Assembly: GCA_964555935.1 (NCBI GenBank)
Contig: CAZKUN010000408.1
Span: 1 to 5,631, forward strand
Length of the DNA stretch: 5,631 nucleotides
Origin: CAZKUN01 sp964555935
GTDB lineage: Bacteria; Armatimonadota; Zipacnadia; Zipacnadales; VGFC01
Direction: 5' to 3'
Positions 1 to 5,587 of this stretch are shown piece after piece. The position numbers and the translations under genes are program-made. Under the pieces are notes generated by a model. That model was not told where the DNA came from. It was given only the letters and a program-made list of their open reading frames with translations, and did no database searches. Numbering within the stretch: position 1 is the first letter of the stretch; every line of letters starts with the position of its first letter.

Positions 1-57
1 AAGGCAACGAATCCATGAGACTGTGAGTGGTACCGTTAATGGGGGGAGGTCAAGGTG

Positions 58-150
58 ATGGTTCGCGTTCAGATACCGGCCGCCACTGCTGGCGATGCTC
101 GCGCAATCGCCGCGAAGATGACCGGGGTCGGCGCGGGCGTGAGGCGGTAG
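58..150 (+). CDS. Small hypothetical ORF, 30 aa
   Basis: An ATG frame of 30 codons ending in TAG. It is preceded by a purine-rich GGGGGGAGG run (41-49), a plausible ribosome site about 8 bases from the ATG. The peptide starts MVRVQIPAATAGDARAIAAK. This loosely resembles the first strand and helix of GNAT acetyltransferases (typically 'xIRPATPxDAxAIA'), but it stops after 30 residues, far short of the roughly 150 of that family. It could be a truncated gene start, a micro-ORF leading into the better-supported ORF 28 bases downstream, or chance. No membrane segment or cysteine motif is seen. The GNAT comparison is inference from a handful of residues. Confidence 0.22.
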   Translation: MVRVQIPAATAGDARAIAAKMTGVGAGVRR

Positions 151-164
151 CGGAACCTGAGACC

Positions 165-171
165 GAGGAGG
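165..171 (+). promoter_or_regulatory. Strong Shine-Dalgarno site for the 43-aa secreted ORF
   Basis: GAGGAGG lies 7 bases before the ATG at 179. This is close to ideal complementarity and spacing for the 16S rRNA tail, and it is one of the two best ribosome sites in the window. It is the main reason for believing that the very short downstream frame is translated. Confidence 0.6.
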
Positions 172-178
172 ATTCACC

Positions 179-310
179 ATGAAGCTACAGCAGCTCTCTC
201 TATTCCTATTCGGTGGACTGCTGTGTGCGGCGGCGGCTCTGCTGGAGACGGTCGCGAGGGCCGCGCAAGGAGGGGCTTCCAACCCGTCTGGCCGTCGGAC
301 GGGCTCTTGA
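179..310 (+). CDS. Small secreted peptide, 43 aa, hypothetical
   Basis: The frame begins at an ATG behind a near-perfect ribosome site and ends in TGA at 308-310. Residues 1-28 form a textbook Sec signal peptide: a short n-region with one Lys (MKLQQ), a hydrophobic core of about 17 residues (LSLFLFGGLLCAAAALL), then ETVARA followed by Ala, an A-x-A type signal peptidase I site. Cleavage there would leave a 15-residue Gly/Ser/Arg-rich tail (AQGGASNPSGRRTGS). A Cys sits in the core, but the preceding residues (GLL) do not make a good lipobox. The gene ends 8 bases before the stop of the convergent signal peptidase-like gene. It may be a true secreted micro-peptide or the 5' remnant of a longer secreted protein truncated at this junction. 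Homologues and function are unknown. Confidence 0.5.
   Translation: MKLQQLSLFLFGGLLCAAAALLETVARAAQGGASNPSGRRTGS
283..303 (-). terminator. Possible terminator hairpin after the signal peptidase-like gene
   Basis: A perfect 6-bp GC-rich inverted repeat, CCCGTC/GACGGG, with a 9-base loop lies 15-35 bases beyond the minus-strand stop at 319. There is no clear run of U after it on the minus strand (only GGGTTGG), so a factor-independent terminator is weakly supported. It also overlaps the last codons of the plus-strand small ORF, so the symmetry could be incidental. Confidence 0.25.
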
Positions 311-318
311 GACCACTT

Positions 319-1203
319 CTAGTGCAGCAACCGTATCCGATCCGGCGGCCAGTGCACGAGAACCGCCTTGCCCTCGAGCATATGTCGCGGCACAAACGGC
401 GCGTTCACATCCGCCGCTCCCCTGGTGTGGGATATCCACCGCTTGCTGTCATTGCTCCCGTTGCGGTTGTCACTCATCATGACGAACTGATCGGCGGGCA
501 CGACGACCTCGCGGCTCGAGTCTTCCGGCCAATCCGTGCTATCGCTGGACGACCAGAGGTACGGTTCGGTCAGCGCCTCGCCGTTTCGGTGCAGGACGCG
601 CCGGCCGTCCGGCCCCGTGTCGACCTTCAGTCGGTCGCCCGGCGTACCGACCACGCGCCTGATGAAGTGCTTCTGCTCGGCGAGGTCGGGGTCGGCATGA
701 GGGTCGCCGTAGAACGCTGGTGTCGACGCGCGGAAGACGACAATGTCATTCGGCTTCGGATCGACGAACCAGTACGAGCACTTCAGCGCGACGATTCTGT
801 CGCCAACCTGCAGCGCCGGCACCATCGGGGTGGCGATGAAGAACGTCTGGAGCACGTAAATGCGGATCACGTAGGGCACTAGGGGGACCGCCACTGCAAA
901 GGCGATCCAATGGCCAACCCCGGGCTTGATCCGGTGAACGCGGATTCGGTCGGTGAGTGCGGCCGCCGCCAGCGTGAAGCTCTCGCCACACCGACACTCG
1001 ACGTGCTTGCCGAGGTGCCGGCCCCGGACCTGGAAGGCACGATTGCAGCTCGGGCAGGAGACGCGCGTCTTCGGCTCGATGAGGTCGATCTCCTCACCGC
1101 AACGGCAGCGTGCGGTCTTCCCGAGGTGTTTCGCCGGGACGCCGTATTCGCGACCACAGTGGGTGCAGATGATCCGGAGGCGCGCAGGTTGAGGGCTGTC
1201 CAT
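319..1203 (-). CDS. Signal peptidase I-like membrane protein with two zinc ribbons; catalytic residues apparently lost
   Basis: A 294-aa protein. Residues 13-35 and 50-72 are tandem zinc ribbons of identical spacing (C13-x2-C16...C33-x-C35; C50-x2-C53...C70-x-C72), similar to MJ0042-type finger domains. One membrane helix follows (about 98-120), then a signal peptidase I (S26A) fold: box B 'TPMVPALQVGD', box C 'NDIVVF', box D 'FIRRVVGTPGD', box E 'SDNRNGSNDS'. In active enzymes box B carries the nucleophilic Ser ('GSMxPTL') and box D the general-base Lys ('IKR'). Here these positions are Pro126 (CCG) and Arg182. The fold is recognisable but processing activity is doubtful. Expected topology is zinc ribbons in the cytoplasm and the peptidase-like domain outside. 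The frame stays open upstream to 1338, but AGGAGG five bases before the ATG at 1203 decides the start. It could be a pseudo-peptidase or regulator. Fold assignment is firm; function is open. Confidence 0.88.
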   Translation of the reverse strand: MDSPQPARLRIICTHCGREYGVPAKHLGKTARCRCGEEIDLIEPKTRVSCPSCNRAFQVRGRHLGKHVECRCGESFTLAAAALTDRIRVHRIKPGVGHWIAFAVAVPLVPYVIRIYVLQTFFIATPMVPALQVGDRIVALKCSYWFVDPKPNDIVVFRASTPAFYGDPHADPDLAEQKHFIRRVVGTPGDRLKVDTGPDGRRVLHRNGEALTEPYLWSSSDSTDWPEDSSREVVVPADQFVMMSDNRNGSNDSKRWISHTRGAADVNAPFVPRHMLEGKAVLVHWPPDRIRLLH

Positions 1204-1208
1204 TGGGT

Positions 1209-1214
1209 CCTCCT
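1209..1214 (-). promoter_or_regulatory. Shine-Dalgarno site fixing the start of the signal peptidase-like gene
   Basis: On the minus strand AGGAGG lies exactly 5 bases before the ATG at 1203. The reading frame stays open for another 45 codons upstream. That extension reads through the palindromic repeat (giving METQTTSFPG) and has no comparable ribosome site, so the shorter start is preferred. Confidence 0.7.
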
Positions 1215-1310
1215 GATGCGAGACTGGTGGACGGCGTCGAAGCTGGAAGTGGTTCCAAAACCTCAGTGGTAGGGCTTCGGTGCCCGATCCCCAGCCGCTC
1301 GGGACTGTCC

Positions 1311-1338
1311 CAGGGAAACTCGTCGTTTGAGTTTCCAA
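1311..1338. repeat. Dispersed palindromic repeat, copy 1
   Basis: GGAAACTC (1314-1321), a 7-base loop GTCGTTT, then GAGTTTCC (1329-1336) form a perfect 8-bp hairpin. A near-identical copy with the same stem and loop length occurs at 4413-4440. This copy lies 48 bases downstream of the propeller gene stop (1384) and about 110 bases upstream of the signal peptidase-like start. There is no U-tract, so it is either a REP-like mobile palindrome or a non-canonical 3'-end or terminator structure. The repeat itself is seen directly; the role is inference. Confidence 0.7.
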
Positions 1339-1383
1339 GACTGCCCCCTGTGAGTCGTCGATGGCGAGGTTCTGAAGCCGCTT

Positions 1384-2310
1384 CTAGTCCCACGCCAGCT
1401 CCGCAATGCTCACGCCGCGCGCGGGCCACTCCACGCTCGAGATGTACCATCGTCCATCCTCGGCGCGGATGATCTCCGGCGCGTGAGCCTCAAGGCACGT
1501 GATCTCGCGGCTAAAACTCGTCGGGTCACTGGACTGATAGACCCACGTCCGGTGCTGGTACGCGCCCTCGACCGTGCTGAAGCCCCAGTCGCCATCCCAC
1601 CCGCAGGCGAACAAGTAGAACGTATCGTCGTGGGCGATCAGCGATGGCGACTCGGGCGCGATTCCCCCAGGCATCTCAAGGATCGTCCTGGGCCCGCTCC
1701 AAGTCACCAGATCCGCCGATGTCCGTGATTCCACGGCGTCTTCCTTACAGTAGACCATATGGTACGTGTCGCCGATCAGTAGTACGTTGGGGTCGCGGGC
1801 CGTCGGTCCGCCCTCGAACACGGGCCCTCTCGGCGTCCACGTGATGAGGTCCGTCGACGTCGCGACGCGGATGTCATGCGGCCCGTAGAACATATAGTAG
1901 GTGCTATCGCGTCGGACGATGTATGGGGCGTGTTGCGCGGGGATCTCGTCGGGGCGCTCGGGCGCCGTGAGGATTTTGGGGAGATCCTGCCATGCTCCGT
2001 CTGTCAGCGTCTCGTTCAGCGGGCCCGCCGGCGCGATGGCGTGGAATGACTGGTTCTCTCCATCATGAACGCGCGCGGGGCTCGTCAGCGGGTGGGTGAT
2101 GCCGAATACGTGCCACCGACCGTCCGGCGCGACCGCGAAGCCGTGGTCGTTCGGCACCCATTCATCGTACCACTCTCCCGCCGCCAGCTCTTCAGTGTCC
2201 GGGCCCGCGTACCGGTCGCCCGTCGGCCGGTACGCGGTCACGTACTCCCCGGCAATTCTCGGCACAAGCATGCTCGTCCAGCTCTCCCACAGTGACCGGT
2301 TCGCGCACAT
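1384..2310 (-). CDS. Five-bladed beta-propeller glycoside hydrolase-like protein (GH32/GH43 type)
   Basis: A 308-aa protein built of five propeller blades, with recurrent 'STDLITW' and 'SADLVTW' strand motifs and aromatic strands such as 'DGRWHVFG', 'STYYMFYG', 'DTYHMVYC', 'DTFYLFAC' and 'DGRWYISS'. Candidate catalytic acids match the clan pattern: Asp55 in 'WVPNDHG' (blade 1), Asp173 in 'ARDPN' (blade 3, the RDP motif) and Glu220 in 'PESPS' (blade 4). It probably hydrolyses or transfers on a glycoside, most likely fructosyl, arabinosyl, xylosyl or galactosyl; the substrate cannot be read from sequence. No signal peptide is visible, so a cytoplasmic location is inferred. The ATG at 2310 overlaps the TGA of the upstream TPR-like gene (TGATG), with a GTG just before it. 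No Shine-Dalgarno is evident, so translation is likely coupled. A later ATG (M15 counting from the GTG) is a less likely alternative start. Confidence 0.8.
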   Translation of the reverse strand: MCANRSLWESWTSMLVPRIAGEYVTAYRPTGDRYAGPDTEELAAGEWYDEWVPNDHGFAVAPDGRWHVFGITHPLTSPARVHDGENQSFHAIAPAGPLNETLTDGAWQDLPKILTAPERPDEIPAQHAPYIVRRDSTYYMFYGPHDIRVATSTDLITWTPRGPVFEGGPTARDPNVLLIGDTYHMVYCKEDAVESRTSADLVTWSGPRTILEMPGGIAPESPSLIAHDDTFYLFACGWDGDWGFSTVEGAYQHRTWVYQSSDPTSFSREITCLEAHAPEIIRAEDGRWYISSVEWPARGVSIAELAWD

Positions 2311-3938
2311 CACTCGGTCGTGACGTCGTCGTTGCCCACCGGGACTTCCGTATTGTCCTCGGGCTGCGGTTCCTCATCATCTGGCTTCTGCGCGTCGGCC
2401 AGGAACAGGTGCGTCTCCGATTCCGTCTCGCCCAACTCCTTAACGACGAGCGGGTTGGCCTGCTCGAGTCGGTCCAGGAGCCCATCCAAGGCGGTGATGA
2501 CGTCCGTATCGCCGGTCTCGCGGACGCGTTCGATCAGCTCGCGCGGCGTCGTTTCGCGATCAACCGGCACGTGCGCCAGCGTCCGGCGCGCGCGGAAGCT
2601 GAGCGACAGGAAATACTTGAGGACTGGCACGATGATCGGCTGGATGCGGGCCCGCAGGACCTCGTCGCCGTAGAGCAGGCTGAAGAACACGAGGTAGCAA
2701 CGCTCCGCCTCCTCCCACCGGCCGCGCCGGAAGTTCAGCCGCGCCGAGCTGGCATAAAAGCTCGCCACGTAGTGCTTGAAATCCTCCAGCCCCGCGCCCG
2801 GCGCCGCGGCGGCGATGGCGGCCGCGGTGCGGAAGCACTGCGCGGCTTCCTCGTTGTTGGGTCCTTGGGCGACGCCCTTGGCGTGGTGGTGACTGGCCTC
2901 CTCGGGCGTGACGGCGCACTCCGGCGGAATCGAATCCAGTCTCAGGTCGTCGCGCATCGCGGGGTGCTCGCCGAGGAACTGGCCGATCGCGCCCTCAACA
3001 CCGCCGCCGCTACGCTTGATCTCCTCGTGGAAGCGCTGGAGCAGCGCGCCCTCAGCCATCATCTCCTCGCCCGGACGCACGTTCTCAGCGGCCAGGTACA
3101 CCTGCACGAGAGCGCGGCCTGCCAGCCCGATGTCGCCCACGCGCGACGCGCCCCGCGTAAGCTCGCGCAGCAGGTCGTCGTTCTGTTGCGTGTCAGTCTC
3201 GTTCAGCAGCCCGCAAGCTCGCTGCACTATCCCGAGCGCTTGGACGGGGCTCGTGCGCGCGATCCGGCTAGATTCATCAAGCAGGCACCGCATCTCCGTT
3301 AGGGGATCGTCGTCACCCTCAAGCACCGCCAGCACGGAGTTGCGTTGCGCCGCCGTGTAGTCGCTGCGACTGCGCGCGGCCGCTTTGAGGTCCTCCACCG
3401 CAGTCTGTGACACGATCCGCAGCGCCGTAAGCATCCGGGACAACTCGCGCGGCACGTCCGATCGCGGATGCAGCGCTAACCGTCGCAGGACATCCACCGG
3501 AGCGTCCGTCCGCAACGGCGCCAGATATGGCGCGCCGGGGCCAACGGTTGCCAGCGAGAAGTAGTACTTCAGCCCGTGCGGATACGTCGGCGCGGTCTGC
3601 GTTGCGACGTCGCGATCTTGTTCGGTCAGCCAGAAGTAAGCCAGATAGTGGAGTTCCGCGTCCTCGGGGGCAGGGCGCGATAGCGCGGCCGATTTGTTGA
3701 ACGCCCACAGGGCCAGTGGATACCGGCACTCTTCGGGGATCTCGGTCTCGCAATCGCGCGCGGCGCAGCACGCCGCCAGCCGGAAAGCGTCGGCCTTCTC
3801 GTTCCAATTATGCAGCCGCATGCCGCGTTCGATCTGCGCCTTCGCGGCCCCCTCGGGGTCGTCGTCAGGCGCGTCCGCGCGTTCGGCGAGGGCCAGTACG
3901 AGGAGTTCTTGGACTTGCACTACCACGCTATCTGACAA
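2310..3938 (-). CDS. TPR-like alpha-helical repeat protein with internal duplication
   Basis: A 542-aa, mostly helical, soluble protein without signal peptide or membrane segment. I do not recognise a named family. Residues 51-130 and 368-447 align without a gap at an offset of 317, with about 23 identities counted by hand: 'AFRLAACCAA' with 'CFRTAAAIAA', 'EDAELHYLAYFWL' with 'EEAERCYLVFFSL', and 'LKYYFSLA' with 'LKYFLSLS'. 'PREL' recurs after each half (163-166, 465-468). The segment 'WEEAERCYLVFFSLLYG' looks like a degenerate TPR helix, so a protein-binding solenoid is likely. The C-terminus (about 505-542) is acidic and Pro-rich, probably disordered. The start is a TTG with GGAGG 8 bases upstream. 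It ends in an overlap with the propeller gene, so the two are co-translated. It may be a partner or scaffold, but no activity can be assigned. Confidence 0.75.
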   Translation of the reverse strand: MSDSVVVQVQELLVLALAERADAPDDDPEGAAKAQIERGMRLHNWNEKADAFRLAACCAARDCETEIPEECRYPLALWAFNKSAALSRPAPEDAELHYLAYFWLTEQDRDVATQTAPTYPHGLKYYFSLATVGPGAPYLAPLRTDAPVDVLRRLALHPRSDVPRELSRMLTALRIVSQTAVEDLKAAARSRSDYTAAQRNSVLAVLEGDDDPLTEMRCLLDESSRIARTSPVQALGIVQRACGLLNETDTQQNDDLLRELTRGASRVGDIGLAGRALVQVYLAAENVRPGEEMMAEGALLQRFHEEIKRSGGGVEGAIGQFLGEHPAMRDDLRLDSIPPECAVTPEEASHHHAKGVAQGPNNEEAAQCFRTAAAIAAAAPGAGLEDFKHYVASFYASSARLNFRRGRWEEAERCYLVFFSLLYGDEVLRARIQPIIVPVLKYFLSLSFRARRTLAHVPVDRETTPRELIERVRETGDTDVITALDGLLDRLEQANPLVVKELGETESETHLFLADAQKPDDEEPQPEDNTEVPVGNDDVTTE

Positions 3939-3946
3939 TCAAACCG

Positions 3947-3951
3947 CCTCC
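3947..3951 (-). promoter_or_regulatory. Shine-Dalgarno site supporting a TTG start
   Basis: GGAGG on the minus strand ends 8 bases before TTG 3938-3936. No in-frame ATG is available nearby, so this site is the main support for the non-ATG start of the 542-aa gene. Confidence 0.55.
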
Positions 3952-4412
3952 GCTTCATTCGTCTGCCCCTAGGCGCGTCACTGCATGCTCGGCACCCAAG
4001 GGCTCGACGCATCCCGCGCATTCCGCGGCCGTTGTCAAAGGGTCTGCTCATCGGCCGGCGGCGGCCCACGCGTACTAGGTGGACCTGCGCGCTATCTGGA
4101 AAGCTTTGGCGTTACGATAATACTGTAGCGCGGACCTGGGTACCTGATCGGGTCAATAATCTCGCCCAAGACCCCGCGTAATTCCATCTTCAATATCTGC
4201 TCGGCAAACGGGAGAGTCGGCGGCGCTCCCCCGGATCATCACTACTGATGGTCGTCTCATCCCCTGGAGCCAAGAACCAGACTCAGCACATCTATCCACG
4301 CTGTCGAGCGCTATCTGCGGCATATGGGAGTAATGGACCCCGAGTTCCACATTACCGCTAACTACACCTCTTGGGTCGAGATTATCGACAAAGCCCGCGT
4401 AGGTCGGATCTC

Positions 4413-4440
4413 CTGGGAAACTCGTTGTCTGAGTTTCCAC
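4413..4440. repeat. Dispersed palindromic repeat, copy 2
   Basis: GGAAACTC (4416-4423), loop GTTGTCT, then GAGTTTCC (4431-4438). Both stem arms match copy 1 exactly; the loop differs at two of seven positions and the flanks differ slightly. It lies 36 bases past the stop of the metzincin gene, the same relative place as copy 1 after the propeller gene. No U-tract follows on the minus strand (CAGGAGATC). Confidence 0.7.
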
Positions 4441-4450
4441 GACGCGCCGA

Positions 4451-4472
4451 GCTGTTTGGTCTTGAAACCAGC
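4451..4472 (-). terminator. Possible imperfect hairpin at the end of the metzincin gene
   Basis: Directly after the TAG the minus strand can fold GCTG(G)TTT against AAACAGC: 7 base pairs with one bulged G and a 7-base loop. It lies 13 bases before the stronger palindrome copy 2. Together they could form a tandem 3'-end structure. There is no U-run, so the assignment is weak. Confidence 0.25.
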
Positions 4473-4473
4473 C

Positions 4474-5496
4474 CTACCCCTCTCCCCCATCTTCATCCCG
4501 AATCGTCAGGTCCTTCTCCACGATCTCCGCCTCGTCCGGGTCGGCCTTGTTCTCCGCACCCATCTCATGGCGGATGTACTCGATCCACTGCCGCGCGTCG
4601 GGCCATCCGAGTTTCTCGGCGGCCTTCAGCTCTCGGATGGCCTCGTCGTATCGCCCGAGGTCCGAGTACGCCAGCCCGAGCGTCCCGCGAGCGCCTGCGA
4701 AGGTCGCGTCGGCCTTGGCGGAGCGCTTCCATACCTCGATCGCGCCCTCAAGGTCGTCCTCATTCATCAGTTCGATGCCGCGATTGTAGAGCGCCTCGGC
4801 GAGGGGACTGCTATCGTGCTTGACGGCGCCCTTCTTCCATATCTGCGTGATCCGGTCCGCGGTCGCGGGGGAGATTGCCTCGACTCCCGCCACGAAATCG
4901 TAGTCCCGCATCAGGCGCATCAGCTTGCCGTTCTCGACATCGAACTGGAACGTCCGCGGGCCGTCGACGGTCTCGCGCATCACCGAATCCTGTCGCTCCA
5001 CGTGGAACGCGCCGAAGAGGTGCGCGATCTCATGCACCACCGCGAGGTGCAGATCGTAGCTCTCGTCATCCACCATCGCGCGGATCATGCTCGCGCGGCC
5101 GAGGCTGGGGGTGAGTCCCCACGGCAGCGCGACGTATTTGCTGAGCTTCCCTCGGCGCGGCTTCTGGGCGCTGAATCCGATCACCACATCGACGCCGTCG
5201 GTGGGGATATCGAGTTCCAGCTCGTCGACGAGATCGCCCATGCCCTCGCCATCGTTGTCGGTCTCCCATTCCACGATCTCCACCACATCAAACGTCACGC
5301 CCCATGAGTTCTCGTACATGCCCGAGGCGAACTCGAGGTGGTCGATGACCTCCTGCTCCCACGTGTCGCGCGCCCGCAACTCCTCGTCCGCACACGCGCG
5401 AATCCTCAGCACTCGCAGGTCGCCATCCATCACGACCTCCGCAAGCGCGGCCGATCCACAAAGCAGAAGCGATAGAGCCAGCAGATGTCTTGTCAT
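4474..5496 (-). CDS. Secreted metzincin-type zinc metalloprotease with C-terminal TPRs
   Basis: A 340-aa protein. Residues 1-19 are a Sec signal peptide (MTRHLLALSLLLCGSAALA, then EV), so the mature protein is exported. Residues 155-165 read HEIAHLFGAFH, the full HExxHxxGxxH metzincin zinc site with Glu156 as the expected general base. A Met (Met173, 'DSVM') follows the third His by eight residues, the spacing of the Met-turn in matrixins (family M10). The catalytic domain occupies about residues 25-225. Residues 235-297 form two TPRs ('GLAYSDLGRYDEAIREL' is canonical), followed by an acidic tail. The role is probably proteolysis of a protein in the periplasm or outside the cell, with the TPRs as docking or autoregulatory units; the substrate is unknown. 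The ATG start has only a weak GGGA upstream, but the signal peptide begins exactly there. The gene stands apart from the TPR-propeller pair. Confidence 0.87.
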   Translation of the reverse strand: MTRHLLALSLLLCGSAALAEVVMDGDLRVLRIRACADEELRARDTWEQEVIDHLEFASGMYENSWGVTFDVVEIVEWETDNDGEGMGDLVDELELDIPTDGVDVVIGFSAQKPRRGKLSKYVALPWGLTPSLGRASMIRAMVDDESYDLHLAVVHEIAHLFGAFHVERQDSVMRETVDGPRTFQFDVENGKLMRLMRDYDFVAGVEAISPATADRITQIWKKGAVKHDSSPLAEALYNRGIELMNEDDLEGAIEVWKRSAKADATFAGARGTLGLAYSDLGRYDEAIRELKAAEKLGWPDARQWIEYIRHEMGAENKADPDEAEIVEKDLTIRDEDGGEG

Positions 5497-5587
5497 ATCG
5501 TGTTCCCGTGCCTTCGTTGCCTCGCTATCATCAACACGCCGACCGTCTCTCCAATTCCACGCGCCCTCCCGTATGCAGCACCACCCC

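Larger units (their letters stand above)
3939..4473. other. Long gap without a convincing gene
   Basis: About 535 bases separate the metzincin stop from the TPR-like start. It contains palindromic repeat copy 2 and, just after the metzincin stop, a second imperfect hairpin (4451-4472). A consensus -35 box, TTGACA (minus strand, 4033-4038), lies about 95 bases before the TPR-like start, but no good -10 follows it. A minus-strand frame (4153-4440) opens inside the repeat but lacks the GC-rich third positions of its neighbours and has no recognisable domain. The base composition is more mixed than in the flanking genes, with AT-richer patches near 4110-4200. It may hold the 5' leader and promoter of the TPR-propeller operon. 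I see no tRNA or known RNA. Confidence 0.5.

Noticed and set aside
3..26. Possible C-terminal tail (GNESMRL, then TGA) of a plus-strand gene entering from the left
   Set aside because: Seven codons are too few to distinguish from chance.
223..882. Plus-strand frame (219 codons) opposite the signal peptidase-like gene
   Set aside because: It overlaps recognisable S26 boxes on the other strand, lacks a ribosome site and has an Arg/Val-rich shadow composition.
1244..1257. Small inverted repeat TGGAA-GTGG-TTCCA upstream of the signal peptidase-like gene
   Set aside because: A five-base arm is expected by chance at this length and nothing else marks it as an operator.
1204..1338. Longer N-terminus for the signal peptidase-like protein
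   Set aside because: The extension runs through the repeat and has no ribosome site, while AGGAGG sits 5 bases before the ATG at 1203.
2292..3302. Long plus-strand frame (336 codons) opposite the TPR-like gene
   Set aside because: It is antisense to a gene with coherent helical composition and an internal repeat. Its product is Arg/Leu/Val-rich without a domain, as expected of antisense frames in GC-rich DNA.
4033..4038. TTGACA -35 box on the minus strand upstream of the TPR-like gene
   Set aside because: No acceptable -10 element lies 16-19 bases downstream, so it is not called as a promoter.
4153..4440. Minus-strand frame of 95 codons beginning METQTTSFPG
   Set aside because: Its start lies in the palindromic repeat, which explains why the same peptide opens the upstream extension of another frame. 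Third positions lack the GC bias of real genes here and no domain is visible.
4324..5307. Plus-strand frame (327 codons) opposite the metzincin
   Set aside because: The opposite strand encodes a signal peptide, a complete zinc site and TPRs. This frame shows no domain and is a GC-rich shadow.
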